A stretch of DNA of 58,843 nucleotides from Methanolobus sp. (GTDB taxonomy: Archaea; Halobacteriota; Methanosarcinia; Methanosarcinales; Methanosarcinaceae), in the NCBI RefSeq assembly GCF_030682845.1, contig NZ_JAUXNK010000008.1, positions 1-58,843 of the forward strand, in the 5' to 3' direction. The notes under the pieces are model-generated. The model was not told the origin of the DNA and made no database searches. It saw only the letters and a list, made by a program, of their open reading frames with translations. How positions within the stretch are numbered: position 1 is the first letter of the stretch; the number at the start of each line of letters is the position of its first letter. Shown piece by piece: positions 44,980 through 54,811 of this stretch. A program made the position numbers and the translations under genes.

Positions 44980-46215
44980 ATGAAATTGCCTGATGGGTGG
45001 GAAATGTACTCTTTAGGAGATATTTTCACGTTTAAAAATGGATTAAATGCTGAAAAAGCATCTTATGGCAAAGGTATCAAATTTATTAATGTCATGGATG
45101 TCCTTCAAGGAAACTCCATAACAGCTGACATTGTTTCAGGACAAATAACCTTGCCAGAAAAAAAAATAAAAGAAAATCTGGTCAAAAAAGGTGATGTTTT
45201 ATTTAACCGTACTTCAGAGACCCCTGAAGAAATAGGAATGACATCAGTTTACTTGGATGATGAAGACGTTGTTTTCGGTGGATTTGTTATCAAAGGGCGC
45301 CCAATAGATAATAAATTAGATAACATGTTTAAAAAATACTGTTTTTTTTCTGAAAGTGTAAGAAAAGAAATAATTCGGAGAGGACAAGGTGCTGTTAGAG
45401 TAAATATAGGCCAAAAAGATCTGTCAAAAGTCTCAATGACGGTCCCCTCAATCCCCGAACAAAAAGCCATTGCCGACCTGTTATCCACATGGGATGAGGC
45501 CATCGAGAAGACTGAAAGGATGATTCAGGTGAAGGAGAAGCGGTTTAAGTGGTTGCTGGATAATCTCATTGTCAAACCCTGCCGTGAAGGAAAGTGGAAG
45601 GAAGTCAGATTAAGTAAGCTTTTTGAGCCGATGACAGAAAAAAATACCGTTGACGAAACAAATGTACTTACCACTTCTGCAGAGCACGGTTTGGTGAGTC
45701 AATTTAAGTATTACAAAAAAAGTGTATCTGCTGAGGACGTTTCGGGATATCATCTCCTTAAAAAAGGTGATTTTGCATATAACCGCAGCTCATCAAATGG
45801 ATGTCCTTATGGAGTTATCAAACGGCTTGATGAAAGTAATCAAGGGGTTCTTTCAACTCTGTACATCTGTATGAGACCCATTTCTGATCAAGAGATGAAC
45901 TCCGACTTTTATGTTCACCTCTTTGAATCGGGCATTCTCAATCGAAAACTTCGAGGAATTTGTCAGGAAGGTGCAAGAAGTCATGGGCTTCTTAATCTTT
46001 CAAAGTCAGATTATTTCGCAATGAAAATTCCATATCCTGCAATAGAAATTCAAGATAAGGTTGCTGAGGTTCTCAATTTAGCAGAAAGCGAAATTGAACT
46101 TCTTTGCTCTACATTTGAAAAATACAAAACCCAGAAACGCGGCCTGATGCAGAAGATGCTTACAGGCGAGTGGCAGGTGAGGGAAGAGATAATCAGAAAG
46201 CATTCCGGGGTGTGA
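44980..46215 (+). CDS. hsdS: type I restriction specificity subunit S
   Basis: The 411-residue protein has two target-recognition domains (residues ~1-160 and ~200-360), each followed by a conserved helix (PSIPEQKAIADLLSTWDEAIEKTERMI and PAIEIQDKVAEVLNLAESEIELL). It decides the DNA sequence recognised by the complex. The ATG has GGAGGTGGAAGA in front. It probably assembles with HsdM and HsdR; the half-S gene upstream may be a second specificity source. Confidence 0.93.
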   Translation: MKLPDGWEMYSLGDIFTFKNGLNAEKASYGKGIKFINVMDVLQGNSITADIVSGQITLPEKKIKENLVKKGDVLFNRTSETPEEIGMTSVYLDDEDVVFGGFVIKGRPIDNKLDNMFKKYCFFSESVRKEIIRRGQGAVRVNIGQKDLSKVSMTVPSIPEQKAIADLLSTWDEAIEKTERMIQVKEKRFKWLLDNLIVKPCREGKWKEVRLSKLFEPMTEKNTVDETNVLTTSAEHGLVSQFKYYKKSVSAEDVSGYHLLKKGDFAYNRSSSNGCPYGVIKRLDESNQGVLSTLYICMRPISDQEMNSDFYVHLFESGILNRKLRGICQEGARSHGLLNLSKSDYFAMKIPYPAIEIQDKVAEVLNLAESEIELLCSTFEKYKTQKRGLMQKMLTGEWQVREEIIRKHSGV

Positions 46216-46217
46216 CT

Positions 46218-46751
46218 ATGGCAAGGAGAAGACTGAATTCCCTGGAAAAGGCGGAATTGATCGCCCTGGTGAAGGACATGATGGAACTGTCTGCTGACAA
46301 TAAGCTCTTTGTCAGGTCGGCGCTTGCAGACGCCGAAGATATTGAAGTTGAGAAGTATAAGAAGAAAATATCCCGTGCCCTTAGTTACAATATGAGAGGA
46401 ACGAAATACTGGGATCTTAAAGAGGCGGGGCGCATTATCCGGTATCTTGAAAAGGCTACCGATGATCCGATGATCAGGGCGGACGTTTATGTGCATACAG
46501 TGGTGCAGGGGCACAGAATTACTGATGAGCTCGGAGATATTGACCAGGACTACTACCACACAATGGAAGATTTCTATGAGGACGCAGCAAAATGGGTTCT
46601 TGCTGCGCAAAAGCAGGGACACGACATTACACTTTTGAAGGAAAGCCTGCGTGAGGTCATGCTAAAAGCACAGGGCATCGGCTGGGGATACTGTGACGAG
46701 CTGTCAAGTCTCTGGTCAGAGTATTTTGGAGACAACGACGCAGAAGAATAA
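46218..46751 (+). CDS. hypothetical protein in type I restriction operon, 177 aa
   Basis: The protein is highly charged and helical (ALSYNMRGTKYWDLKEAGRIIRYLEKA ... IDQDYYHTMEDFYEDAAKWVLAAQKQGHD). It has no cysteine cluster or known catalytic motif. ATG 46218 lies 2 bp after the hsdS stop; an in-frame longer version starting within hsdS is unlikely. It may be related to the DUF6155 group, but I am not certain. Its place between hsdS and hsdR suggests an accessory or immunity-like factor of the system. Confidence 0.7.
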   Translation: MARRRLNSLEKAELIALVKDMMELSADNKLFVRSALADAEDIEVEKYKKKISRALSYNMRGTKYWDLKEAGRIIRYLEKATDDPMIRADVYVHTVVQGHRITDELGDIDQDYYHTMEDFYEDAAKWVLAAQKQGHDITLLKESLREVMLKAQGIGWGYCDELSSLWSEYFGDNDAEE

Positions 46752-46763
46752 GGAGGAAAAAAC

Positions 46764-49700
46764 ATGGATACGTTCGAGACAAACGAAAAGGCTCTTTCAC
46801 AGATTCCAGCAGTACAGCTTCTCATAAACCTGGGTTATGAGTATTTAAGTCCGGGCGAGGCGCTGAAGGAAAGGCAGAGCCGCACTTCCAATGTACTCCT
46901 TGAGAGCATCCTGCGCAGCCAGCTTAAGAAAATAAACCGCATCCAGTACAGGGGAAACGAGTACCTGTTCAGCGAGGAGAACATCCAGTCCGCCATCGAG
47001 AAGCTGAAGAACATCAGGTACGACGGACTGCTGAAGACCAATGAAATGGTATACGACCTCCTGACCCTCGGGACGGCAATGGAGCAGACCCTTGAAGGCA
47101 ACTCCAAGAGCTTCAACCTGAACTACATCGACTGGCGCAATCCCGGGAAGAACAGCTTCCATGTAACCGTTGAGTATAGTGTCCAGCGCACCAGAAGCAC
47201 CGATACCGTGCGCCCGGATATCGTGCTATTTGTCAACGGAATTCCCTTCTGCGTAATTGAATGCAAGGCTCCGCAGGTGGATATCGGGCAGGCTGTATCA
47301 CAATCCATCAGGAACCAGACTGATGAACACATTCCAAAACTCTTCACTTATACCCAGCTGCTTCTTGCCATAAACAAGAACAGTGCCATGTATGCAACAG
47401 TCGCAAGTGCTGCAAAGTTCTGGAGCATCTGGAAAGAAAAACAGACGCAAGCCGGGACCCCGGAGTTTGAAAAACTACAGGAGCTTGTCAGCAAGCCGCT
47501 GGAAAAAGATATCATCTCCAGAATATTGACCACCCTCAACGCAGAGTCCGAAATACTGGAAAAAGAACGCCTTGTCACCGAACAGGACAGGTCGATATAT
47601 TCACTGTGCCGTCCCGAAAGATTACTGGAGCTGGCATGGAAATTCACCATATTTGATGCAGGTATTAAAAAGATCGCCAGGTATCAGCAGTATTTTGTAA
47701 CAAGATCAACCCTCAGGCGCATAAAGCAATTCGGCGAGGACGGATCCCGCAGGGGAGGCATCATCTGGCACACACAGGGGTCCGGCAAATCCCTGACAAT
47801 GGTCATGCTGGCAAGGAGCCTCGCCCTTGACCCGGAAATATTGAATCCCCGGATAGTACTGGTAACAGACAGGGACGATCTGGATAAACAGCTTGGCAAC
47901 ACATTTGCCGCCTGCGGTCTTGAAGCAAATCGCGCCACCTCCGGGCGCAACCTTCTGGAACTTATCAGTGAAAAACAGTCAGGCATCATAACCACGCTGA
48001 TCCACAAATTCGACAAAGCCTATGCTGCCGGGAAATACCAGGAAGGATCGCCAGATATCTTCGTGCTGGTCGATGAAAGTCACCGCACCCAGTTCGGATC
48101 GTTTTCCGCACGCATGAGGCAGATGTTCCCCAACGCATGCTACCTGGGATTCACAGGAACCCCCCTGATGAAAAAGGAAAAGAACAGCTTCACCAAATTC
48201 GGCGGACTGCTTGAGCCCCATTACTCCATAACACAGGCCGTTGAGGACGGCGCTGTGGTGCCGCTCCTTTATGAAGGGAGGCATGTGGAAATGACCCAGA
48301 ACCAGGTGGCTGTTGACATGTGGTTCGAGCGCCATACCCAGGGACTTACCGACCAGCAGAAAGCCGACCTCAAACACAAATATGCCAGGGCGGAAATGCT
48401 GAACAAAGCAGAGCAGGTCATCTACATGAGGGCGTTCGATATAAGCGAGCACTACCGTGCAAACTGGCAGGGGACCGGGTTCAAAGCCCAGCTTGTCGCC
48501 CCCAGCAAGCCTGCCGCCCTGAGATACCACAATTACCTGAACGAAATTGGCACGGTTTCATCGGAGGTCGTCATTTCCCCGCCGGACATGCGCGAAAGTT
48601 ACGATGAGACCGATGACGAAGCAACCGACGAGGTTGTCAAATTCTGGCAAAAAATGATGAGACGCTACGGGAGCGAGGAAGAATACACAAAACAGCTCAT
48701 CAACCAGTTCAAACACGGCATCGATCCGGAAATACTGATAGTGGTAAGCAAACTCCTGACAGGATTTGACGCCCCGAAAAATACCGTATTGTACCTGTGC
48801 AGGGTTTTACGGGAGCACACTCTGCTTCAGGCTATTGCAAGGGTTAACCGTATTCACGAAGGCAAAGAGTTTGGATTCATTGTTGATTACGCAAGCATAC
48901 TCGGAGAACTGGACAAAGCACTGACCATGTACAGTGCATTTGAAGGCTTCGACGAGTCGGACCTTGCAGGTACACTCAGTTCGATAAACAGGGAAATCGA
49001 AAAACTGCCCGGCAGGTACTCTGACCTCTGGGACCTCTTCAAAACAGTAAAACATGCCTATGATGAAGAAGAATACGAACTTCTGCTGGCAGACGAACAG
49101 CTCAGGGAAGAATTCTACTCCCGCCTTTCCGAGTATTCCAGAAACCTCGCAATTGCCCTGTCTTCAGACCGCTTTCTATCAGAAACTGACGAACAGACAC
49201 TATCCCGATACAAAACCGACCTCATGAAGTTCCAGTCACTGAAAAATTCAGTCAAACTGCGATATGCCGAGGCAATCGATTACAGGGATTACGAGCCAAA
49301 GATCAAGAAACTTCTCGACACGCACATTCAGGCGGATGAAGTGATCCGGCTCAACGAGCCCGTCAATATCTTCGATGATAAAATGTTCGATCAGGTAAAA
49401 GAAGAACATGGGATCTACGAAACAAAAAAGACCGCTGCCTCCCGAGCCGATACAATAGCTCATGCCACCAGGAAAGTAATTATAGATAAAATGGATACGG
49501 ACCCTGCATTCTATGAAAAGTTCTCAAAGCTCATCCAGCAGGCTATAGAAGATTTCAGAGCAAAGAGACTCTCTGACCTGGACTATCTGAACAGGGTCAT
49601 GGATATCAGGAGCAAGGTCGTTGGAAAGGTACATGATGAAGTACCGGCTCAGCTCACCGATAATGAAGATGCTATGGCTTACTACGGAGTGATAAAACCG

Positions 49701-49964
49701 TTCATTAAAAACCATGGACTGGACGGGAAGGAGCTTGAAAAGATTATCGCCGATACTGCGGTAGCCGTTCATGTAATTATTGAAAAACACAGAAAGGTCA
49801 ATTTCTGGGATGATGAGGATGCTCAAAAACAAACAGAAAACGAAATTGACGACTATTTGTACGATGAACTGAAGAATGGGAAAAATATCGACCTGTCAAG
49901 CGAACAGATGGACGGGATTATCGAAAAGGTCCAGCTGGTTGCAAAACACAGGAGCTACAGATGA
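46764..49964 (+). CDS. hsdR: type I restriction endonuclease subunit R
   Basis: The 1066-residue protein carries the nuclease PD-(D/E)xK core (PDIVLFVNGIPFCVIECKAPQ, ~residue 150-175), helicase Walker A WHTQGSGKS (~residue 340), DESHRTQFG (~residue 437), and the motor's later motifs, then a helical C-terminus that binds M. ATG has AAGGAGG in front. All key residues appear intact, so the R subunit is probably active. It ends with ATGA overlap with the metalloprotease gene. Confidence 0.96.
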   Translation: MDTFETNEKALSQIPAVQLLINLGYEYLSPGEALKERQSRTSNVLLESILRSQLKKINRIQYRGNEYLFSEENIQSAIEKLKNIRYDGLLKTNEMVYDLLTLGTAMEQTLEGNSKSFNLNYIDWRNPGKNSFHVTVEYSVQRTRSTDTVRPDIVLFVNGIPFCVIECKAPQVDIGQAVSQSIRNQTDEHIPKLFTYTQLLLAINKNSAMYATVASAAKFWSIWKEKQTQAGTPEFEKLQELVSKPLEKDIISRILTTLNAESEILEKERLVTEQDRSIYSLCRPERLLELAWKFTIFDAGIKKIARYQQYFVTRSTLRRIKQFGEDGSRRGGIIWHTQGSGKSLTMVMLARSLALDPEILNPRIVLVTDRDDLDKQLGNTFAACGLEANRATSGRNLLELISEKQSGIITTLIHKFDKAYAAGKYQEGSPDIFVLVDESHRTQFGSFSARMRQMFPNACYLGFTGTPLMKKEKNSFTKFGGLLEPHYSITQAVEDGAVVPLLYEGRHVEMTQNQVAVDMWFERHTQGLTDQQKADLKHKYARAEMLNKAEQVIYMRAFDISEHYRANWQGTGFKAQLVAPSKPAALRYHNYLNEIGTVSSEVVISPPDMRESYDETDDEATDEVVKFWQKMMRRYGSEEEYTKQLINQFKHGIDPEILIVVSKLLTGFDAPKNTVLYLCRVLREHTLLQAIARVNRIHEGKEFGFIVDYASILGELDKALTMYSAFEGFDESDLAGTLSSINREIEKLPGRYSDLWDLFKTVKHAYDEEEYELLLADEQLREEFYSRLSEYSRNLAIALSSDRFLSETDEQTLSRYKTDLMKFQSLKNSVKLRYAEAIDYRDYEPKIKKLLDTHIQADEVIRLNEPVNIFDDKMFDQVKEEHGIYETKKTAASRADTIAHATRKVIIDKMDTDPAFYEKFSKLIQQAIEDFRAKRLSDLDYLNRVMDIRSKVVGKVHDEVPAQLTDNEDAMAYYGVIKPFIKNHGLDGKELEKIIADTAVAVHVIIEKHRKVNFWDDEDAQKQTENEIDDYLYDELKNGKNIDLSSEQMDGIIEKVQLVAKHRSYR

Positions 49965-50686
49965 CAGGGGTAACAAATTGCGAGAACAGGTCATTTACCT
50001 ATGGTCAGAAAACAATTGAATACCGGCTAATTTACGCAAAAAGGAAAACACTGGAAATCGCAGTCCATCCGGACAGTACTGTAATTATTAAAGCACCGAC
50101 TGGTTCTGAAATCTCACTGATCGAGAAAAAGATACATAAAAGAGCGCGGTGGATCTTAAAACAGGTGGATTATTTCCGGCAGTTCACTCCAAAAACACCA
50201 GAGCGGCTTTACATCAGTGGAGAGACACATCTGTATCTTGGAAAACAATATCGCTTAAAAGTTACCAGGGGACAGAAAAATAGCGCCAGGTTGTCCGGAG
50301 GAGTTTTTCAGGTCACTTGCCTGGATGAACCTGAACCAGAACTCGTAAAAAAACTCATGAAAAAATGGTATTCAGAGAAGGCAAATATTCAGTTTGCCGA
50401 AAGTATTGAGAGATGCTGGCCAAAGTTTAAGTTTTTGGACTTCGGCAAACCTTCAATTTCTGTAAAATGCATGCAAAAAAGATGGGGAAGCCTCTCTGAA
50501 AAAGGTACCATGACATTAAACACGGAACTTGTCAAAGCTCCTAAACAATGCATTGATTATGTTGTCATCCATGAGCTATGCCATCTAAAGTATCATGATC
50601 ATAGTCCCGATTACTACAGGATGCTTGATTCATTGATGCCGGGCTGGGAGAAAATAAAGCATAAACTCGAGCTCAGCATGGCTTAA
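49961..50686 (+). CDS. YgjP-like (M48/SprT-type) zinc metalloprotease
   Basis: The 241-residue protein has the zinc motif VIHELCHLKYHDHS (HExxH near residue 205) and the third ligand region PDYYRML, with a KRWGSLSEKGTMTLNTEL block typical of the YgjP/DUF45 family. It overlaps hsdR by 4 bp; proteases of this family often end type I restriction operons. The role is unknown: it may control levels of the restriction subunits. The catalytic Glu is present. Confidence 0.9.
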   Translation: MTGVTNCENRSFTYGQKTIEYRLIYAKRKTLEIAVHPDSTVIIKAPTGSEISLIEKKIHKRARWILKQVDYFRQFTPKTPERLYISGETHLYLGKQYRLKVTRGQKNSARLSGGVFQVTCLDEPEPELVKKLMKKWYSEKANIQFAESIERCWPKFKFLDFGKPSISVKCMQKRWGSLSEKGTMTLNTELVKAPKQCIDYVVIHELCHLKYHDHSPDYYRMLDSLMPGWEKIKHKLELSMA

Positions 50687-50704
50687 AAACAAAATCCCAA
50701 TGAA

Positions 50705-51820
50705 TTAGTGTTCAAGACACTTCAGTATATCCTGTGGTTCGTACCTTGTTTTGATCATCCTGGTCCTTCCACGCATGCCCTTGCCTGAGAAGTCGGCATC
50801 CAGGAACTGAGAGGAATTCATCTTTTCGAGGATCTCATAAAAGCGCGTATATCCAAGTCCTGTGATTTCATGGAAGGATTTATAGAGATCACCTGTCTGC
50901 AGGTCCCCTCCCTTTGCTATGAGACCAAGCAAAGTCCTCTCATGTTCGGTAAGGGAGCGAATGCTGCGGCAGAGGTACGTGAGCCGGGATGCATCATAGG
51001 CTTTCTCGACATCCTCGAGGGATGTAGTGCGGCTTGCCCTGCGCTCTGCGTTCAGCCCTGAACGCTTGAGAAGATCGATACCTACACGCAGGTCGCCTGT
51101 GGTGCTCACATACTCCACGATGCGCTCACACACCTCATCCGGTACTACGTTCGGGTAAAAAGCATGCTGCACCCTGTTGCGGACAATATCCCCGATCTCA
51201 CCCGGTCCGTATCGGGGGAAATTTATCTCTTCTGGCAAAAACACGGAGCCTACCCTGGGATCGAAATTATAGGAAGTACCCACATCACTGATGATAGCGA
51301 TAACTGAAACCCTTGCTCCCGGATACTGTTCATGGGCACGTAGCAGGGAATACATAACTTCGTCTGCATGCCCTTCGTGGAAAAGGTAATTTATATCATC
51401 AAGGGCAACCACCAGTATCTTGTTGGTATCCACAAGATGTTTCAATACTTTCTCAAAAAGCTTCCTGAAAGCGACACCGGATGTAGGCGGCTTGATATTG
51501 ACCAGCTTTTCGTATATCCTGGAAACTACCGCAAAACGTGTGGAATCCATCTGGCAGTTTATCTTTGCAAAGACCACATTATCGGTATGTTCCTTCATCT
51601 CATTGAACACTTTCTGGACCGCAGTGGTCTTTCCGGTACCCGGAGGGCCTTTGACAAGACAGTTCACCGGCCTCATCCCACGCATGGCCGGCTTCAGGCT
51701 GAACTTGAGGGCCTGCAACTGGGATTCCCTGTGTGCGAAGTATTCAGGAAGGTAATCCAGTTCAAGAACCTCACCGTTCCGGAATATGGTCTCATCCCAC
51801 AGAAGCACGTCCTTGGTCAC
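50705..51820 (-). CDS. cdc6: Orc1/Cdc6-type replication initiator
   Basis: The 371-residue protein has Walker A GPPGTGKTTAVQK (~residue 57), a Walker B-like VVALDDINYLF (Asp-Asp-Ile-Asn in place of DE), the sensor-type VRVGID segment, and a C-terminal winged helix (TGLGYTRFYEILEKM, FLDADF). The start is GTG 51818-51820 with AGAGAGG upstream. A TATA box TATATTTATATA lies about 60 nt further. The altered acidic Walker B resembles the Cdc6-2-like paralogues of methanogens, so this may be a paralogue that is not the main initiator. No origin repeats were recognised in the 124 bp upstream. Confidence 0.9.
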   Translation of the reverse strand: MTKDVLLWDETIFRNGEVLELDYLPEYFAHRESQLQALKFSLKPAMRGMRPVNCLVKGPPGTGKTTAVQKVFNEMKEHTDNVVFAKINCQMDSTRFAVVSRIYEKLVNIKPPTSGVAFRKLFEKVLKHLVDTNKILVVALDDINYLFHEGHADEVMYSLLRAHEQYPGARVSVIAIISDVGTSYNFDPRVGSVFLPEEINFPRYGPGEIGDIVRNRVQHAFYPNVVPDEVCERIVEYVSTTGDLRVGIDLLKRSGLNAERRASRTTSLEDVEKAYDASRLTYLCRSIRSLTEHERTLLGLIAKGGDLQTGDLYKSFHEITGLGYTRFYEILEKMNSSQFLDADFSGKGMRGRTRMIKTRYEPQDILKCLEH

Positions 51821-51944
51821 TTGTAAGCCTCTCTTTTGTCTATAAGGATATATTGTCGCGTAATCCAGCTTTGTAATTATATAAATATAGCCTGCCCATA
51901 ATAACTTTTTGCTTTCATCACCGCAGCCCGCCTTCAGCACTGCT

Positions 51945-53126
51945 TCAAGCAATGAATGCAGCGATATTCAGTACAGTATCAACAAGCTGGTCAACCTCTT
52001 CCTGCGTATTGTACAATGCGAACGAAGCTCTCACGGTACCATCCACTCCGAGGAACCCTATGCCGGGAATAGCACAGTGATAACCGCTACGCACGCATAT
52101 TTTCCGGGTCTGGTCAAGTATCATGGCAACATCGTGCGCATTCATACCGGTGACATTGAAAGGCACAACAGATGACCTTTCCTTTGGTCCGTAAACTTCC
52201 ACCCCATCTATCCCAGCAAGCCTGCGGGCGGCATCCCGGGCAAGAGTTACCTCATGCTTCTCGATATCCTTCACCCCTACATCTTTCACATATTCCACTG
52301 CCCTTCCAAGGCCAATGACTCCCGGCATATTGGGGGTACCGGCCTCGAACTTTGCAGGGCTTACCTCGATCTCATAACCGGAATCATTCACCGCACGGAC
52401 CATCCCCCCGCCAAGGAACAGCGGCTCGATAATATCCGGCTCCTTTATATACAACACACCGGTACCCTGCGGCCCCAGAAGGCCCTTGTGACCTGGAGTT
52501 ACAAAAAAATCAGGATCCATGGAACCCAAATTTACGGGCATGTGCCCTGCGGACTGGGAACCGTCCACCAGCACCCGGATATCCTCCCCATGAGCATCTT
52601 TGATAACCCTGCTGACTTCCTGTATGGAGCCAAATACATTGGACACCTGGGTGACGGCTATCAAGCGCGTTTGGCCGGTAATTGCCGATATTATATCCCC
52701 GGGATCGACAATACCGGTGATATCAGGTTTTACAATGGTGAGGTCCACTCCCTCCTCTTTAAGCCGCATCCAGGGAAGAAGGTTGGAGTGATGTTCCACG
52801 AGGGTGACTATAACATGGTCGCCATCCTCCCAGGGAAAACCCAGTGCAACAACATTTATGCTTTCTGTGGCATTCCTTGTGAAGATGGTCTTTTTTACAT
52901 CTGCATTCAGAAAAGCTGCGACGCTTTCCCTGGCATCCTCATAATGGTTTGTGGTCTCACGGGCAAGTCTGTGAGCTCCCCTGCCGTGATTGCCTGCATA
53001 CTTGAAAAAATACTCCTCCATAGCCCGGACTGCAGGTACCGGGGTCTGTGTGGTGGCTGCATTATCCAGATAGATAACTTCTTTAAGAACCGGAAAGTCT
53101 TCCCTGACGGAATGGACGTCGTACAT
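51945..53126 (-). CDS. sufS: SufS-type cysteine desulfurase
   Basis: The 393-residue protein is a group II class V aminotransferase: IYLDNAATTQTPVPAV, the PLP lysine in GHKGLLGPQG (~213), and the catalytic Cys region RSGYHCAIPG (~residue 347). It frees sulfur from cysteine for Fe-S cluster or thio-modification. It lies near YcaO/TfuA, which need sulfide; a supply role is possible but not shown. A 51-residue gene with its own terminator sits between the two. Confidence 0.9.
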   Translation of the reverse strand: MYDVHSVREDFPVLKEVIYLDNAATTQTPVPAVRAMEEYFFKYAGNHGRGAHRLARETTNHYEDARESVAAFLNADVKKTIFTRNATESINVVALGFPWEDGDHVIVTLVEHHSNLLPWMRLKEEGVDLTIVKPDITGIVDPGDIISAITGQTRLIAVTQVSNVFGSIQEVSRVIKDAHGEDIRVLVDGSQSAGHMPVNLGSMDPDFFVTPGHKGLLGPQGTGVLYIKEPDIIEPLFLGGGMVRAVNDSGYEIEVSPAKFEAGTPNMPGVIGLGRAVEYVKDVGVKDIEKHEVTLARDAARRLAGIDGVEVYGPKERSSVVPFNVTGMNAHDVAMILDQTRKICVRSGYHCAIPGIGFLGVDGTVRASFALYNTQEEVDQLVDTVLNIAAFIA

Positions 53127-53161
53127 AGGAGTCCTTACGTCAATAAAATAAAAATAGTTTT

Positions 53162-53180
53162 GCAGGCTTATTTTGCCTGC
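53162..53180 (-). terminator. terminator of 51-aa gene
   Basis: On the minus strand GCAGGC-AAAATAA-GCCTGC forms a 6-bp stem overlapping the stop codon, followed by AAAACTATTTTTATTTTATT. Confidence 0.65.
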
Positions 53181-53323
53181 AGTCCGCCTACCATGAAGCG
53201 GCAGAGATCCATATCCTCGTCGTTGAGTTCATCTGATGAAATCCCGGCGATAACGGAATGGAAATTGGATATAAAACAGTCGACATTGTCAGATCTGGTC
53301 TTATCTTTCCTTAGGTCTCTCAT
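53168..53323 (-). CDS. hypothetical protein, 51 aa
   Basis: ATG 53321-53323 has AGGAGG eight nt upstream and TAA at 53168-53170. The product is a charged helix-turn peptide with an acidic SSDELNDEDMDLC middle. A TATA-like ATATATATAC lies about 50 nt before. It precedes sufS but has a hairpin terminator after its stop, so it is probably its own unit. No family recognised. Confidence 0.65.
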   Translation of the reverse strand: MRDLRKDKTRSDNVDCFISNFHSVIAGISSDELNDEDMDLCRFMVGGLQAK

Positions 53324-53533
53324 AATTCCTCCTGTCTCTCATATATTAACCAGATAAGCACTTTGTATATATATTACATACTTTATGTTGCTATCCGATT
53401 GAACACTACAATTGGTGTAACAATTATATATAGTTATTGTTAAAAGGAAAAGTCATCGGAATTAGCCCTTAAATAAGTAAGAGATAAGCCATTGTCGCAA
53501 GAATTTAATAGATATAAGAGACTTTGCCTAAAC

Positions 53534-54811
53534 ATGCCAGAGATAACTATAGACAAATCACATATATACATCAGGGGAACACAGCGCGTCCTGGGGGAGG
53601 AGACAACCCTTGAAAAGGCCAAAAGCAGTCTTAACAGGATAGGGGTTACAAGGGTTGCCGGCATAACGGACCTTGACAGGATAGGCATACCCGTGATCAC
53701 AACGGTGAGGCCAAGCGCCGCAGAGGGAGCAATCTCCATATATTCCGGCAAAGGGAGCACAGAGAACCAGGCACGCATCTCGGCAATGATGGAAAGCTAT
53801 GAGAGATGCCTTGCAGAAAGAAGTGGCCTGAATATGGATGTAAATGAGGACATTTCCGCACCCTGCTTCATAGATAGTTTTGAAGGCGCACTTTCCAGAG
53901 GCTCCGCAGTAGATCCTGCATCCCTGTTACTGTCTGAAATGCATTCCCCGGAGCAACTGATAGAGTGGACCACCGGATGGGACCTGCTGAAAAAAGAAGA
54001 AATAGCTGTTCCTGCAAATGCTGTTTTCCATCCCTACAACGCACCCGGCCGGGCGGCGAAGCTTTTCAGGTCCAATACCAATGGACTTGCTGCCGGCAAC
54101 ATGCCCGAGGAAGCAATACTTCACGGGTTGCTTGAGGTTATTGAAAGGGATGCTCTAAGCACTGCTGAGTTTCACAGGTTTCCTGGCAAAGAAATAATCC
54201 TGACAGCAGAGGATGGAGAGAACTATGAACTGCTGCGCAGGTTCCTTGATAATGATATTGATGTTAAACTATGGCTTCTGCCACATGATACGGAGATAAC
54301 CACGGTTGTAGCGGCTACGGATGATGTGAGACTGATGGACCCGGCATTGCTTGTTATGGGAGCGGGAGCCCACCTGAAGCCCGAGATAGCGATAAAGAGG
54401 GCTCTGACAGAAGCAGCCCAGTCACGGGTCGTGCAGATACATGGCGCACGTGAGGACACTGACCGTGAGAGCTTTGTAAGGCAGATAGGTTACGACAGGA
54501 TCAAGCGCATGAACAGATACTGGTATGATGAGGGAGAAAAGGTCACGATGAATGAGATCAAAGACCTTTCAGCAAACAGCCCCTCAGAAAACATCGAAAC
54601 TGTTCTGGAGCAACTCAGCCGTGTCGTTAACAGCGCTGTAATCGTGGACCTTTCCAGAGAGAGCATACCGGTTTCCGTCATCAGGGCCATCATACCGGCA
54701 TTTGAGATGTACTCCCTCGACAGGGAGCGCATGGGGAGCAGGCTAAAAGCTGGAAAGAAACAAAAAATGGCTCCGCAAGAGCGCCCCTGGAGGCACAGGG
54801 TCAGGAAATGA
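53534..54811 (+). CDS. ycaO: YcaO protein for McrA glycine thioamidation
   Basis: The 425-residue protein is a YcaO ATPase with its GSTENQARISAMMESYERC motif and the ATP-binding segment around HGLLEVIERDA, as in methanogenesis marker 1. Together with TfuA it installs thioglycine in McrA of methyl-coenzyme M reductase. ATG 53534 is preferred to TTG 53492. A TATA box AATTATATATAG lies ~95-100 nt before it. Its stop overlaps the tfuA start as ATGA. Confidence 0.93.
   Translation: MPEITIDKSHIYIRGTQRVLGEETTLEKAKSSLNRIGVTRVAGITDLDRIGIPVITTVRPSAAEGAISIYSGKGSTENQARISAMMESYERCLAERSGLNMDVNEDISAPCFIDSFEGALSRGSAVDPASLLLSEMHSPEQLIEWTTGWDLLKKEEIAVPANAVFHPYNAPGRAAKLFRSNTNGLAAGNMPEEAILHGLLEVIERDALSTAEFHRFPGKEIILTAEDGENYELLRRFLDNDIDVKLWLLPHDTEITTVVAATDDVRLMDPALLVMGAGAHLKPEIAIKRALTEAAQSRVVQIHGAREDTDRESFVRQIGYDRIKRMNRYWYDEGEKVTMNEIKDLSANSPSENIETVLEQLSRVVNSAVIVDLSRESIPVSVIRAIIPAFEMYSLDRERMGSRLKAGKKQKMAPQERPWRHRVRK

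Noticed and set aside
51821-51944. A replication origin beside cdc6
   Set aside because: The spacer is 124 bp, holds a promoter and no origin-type inverted repeats that I can see.
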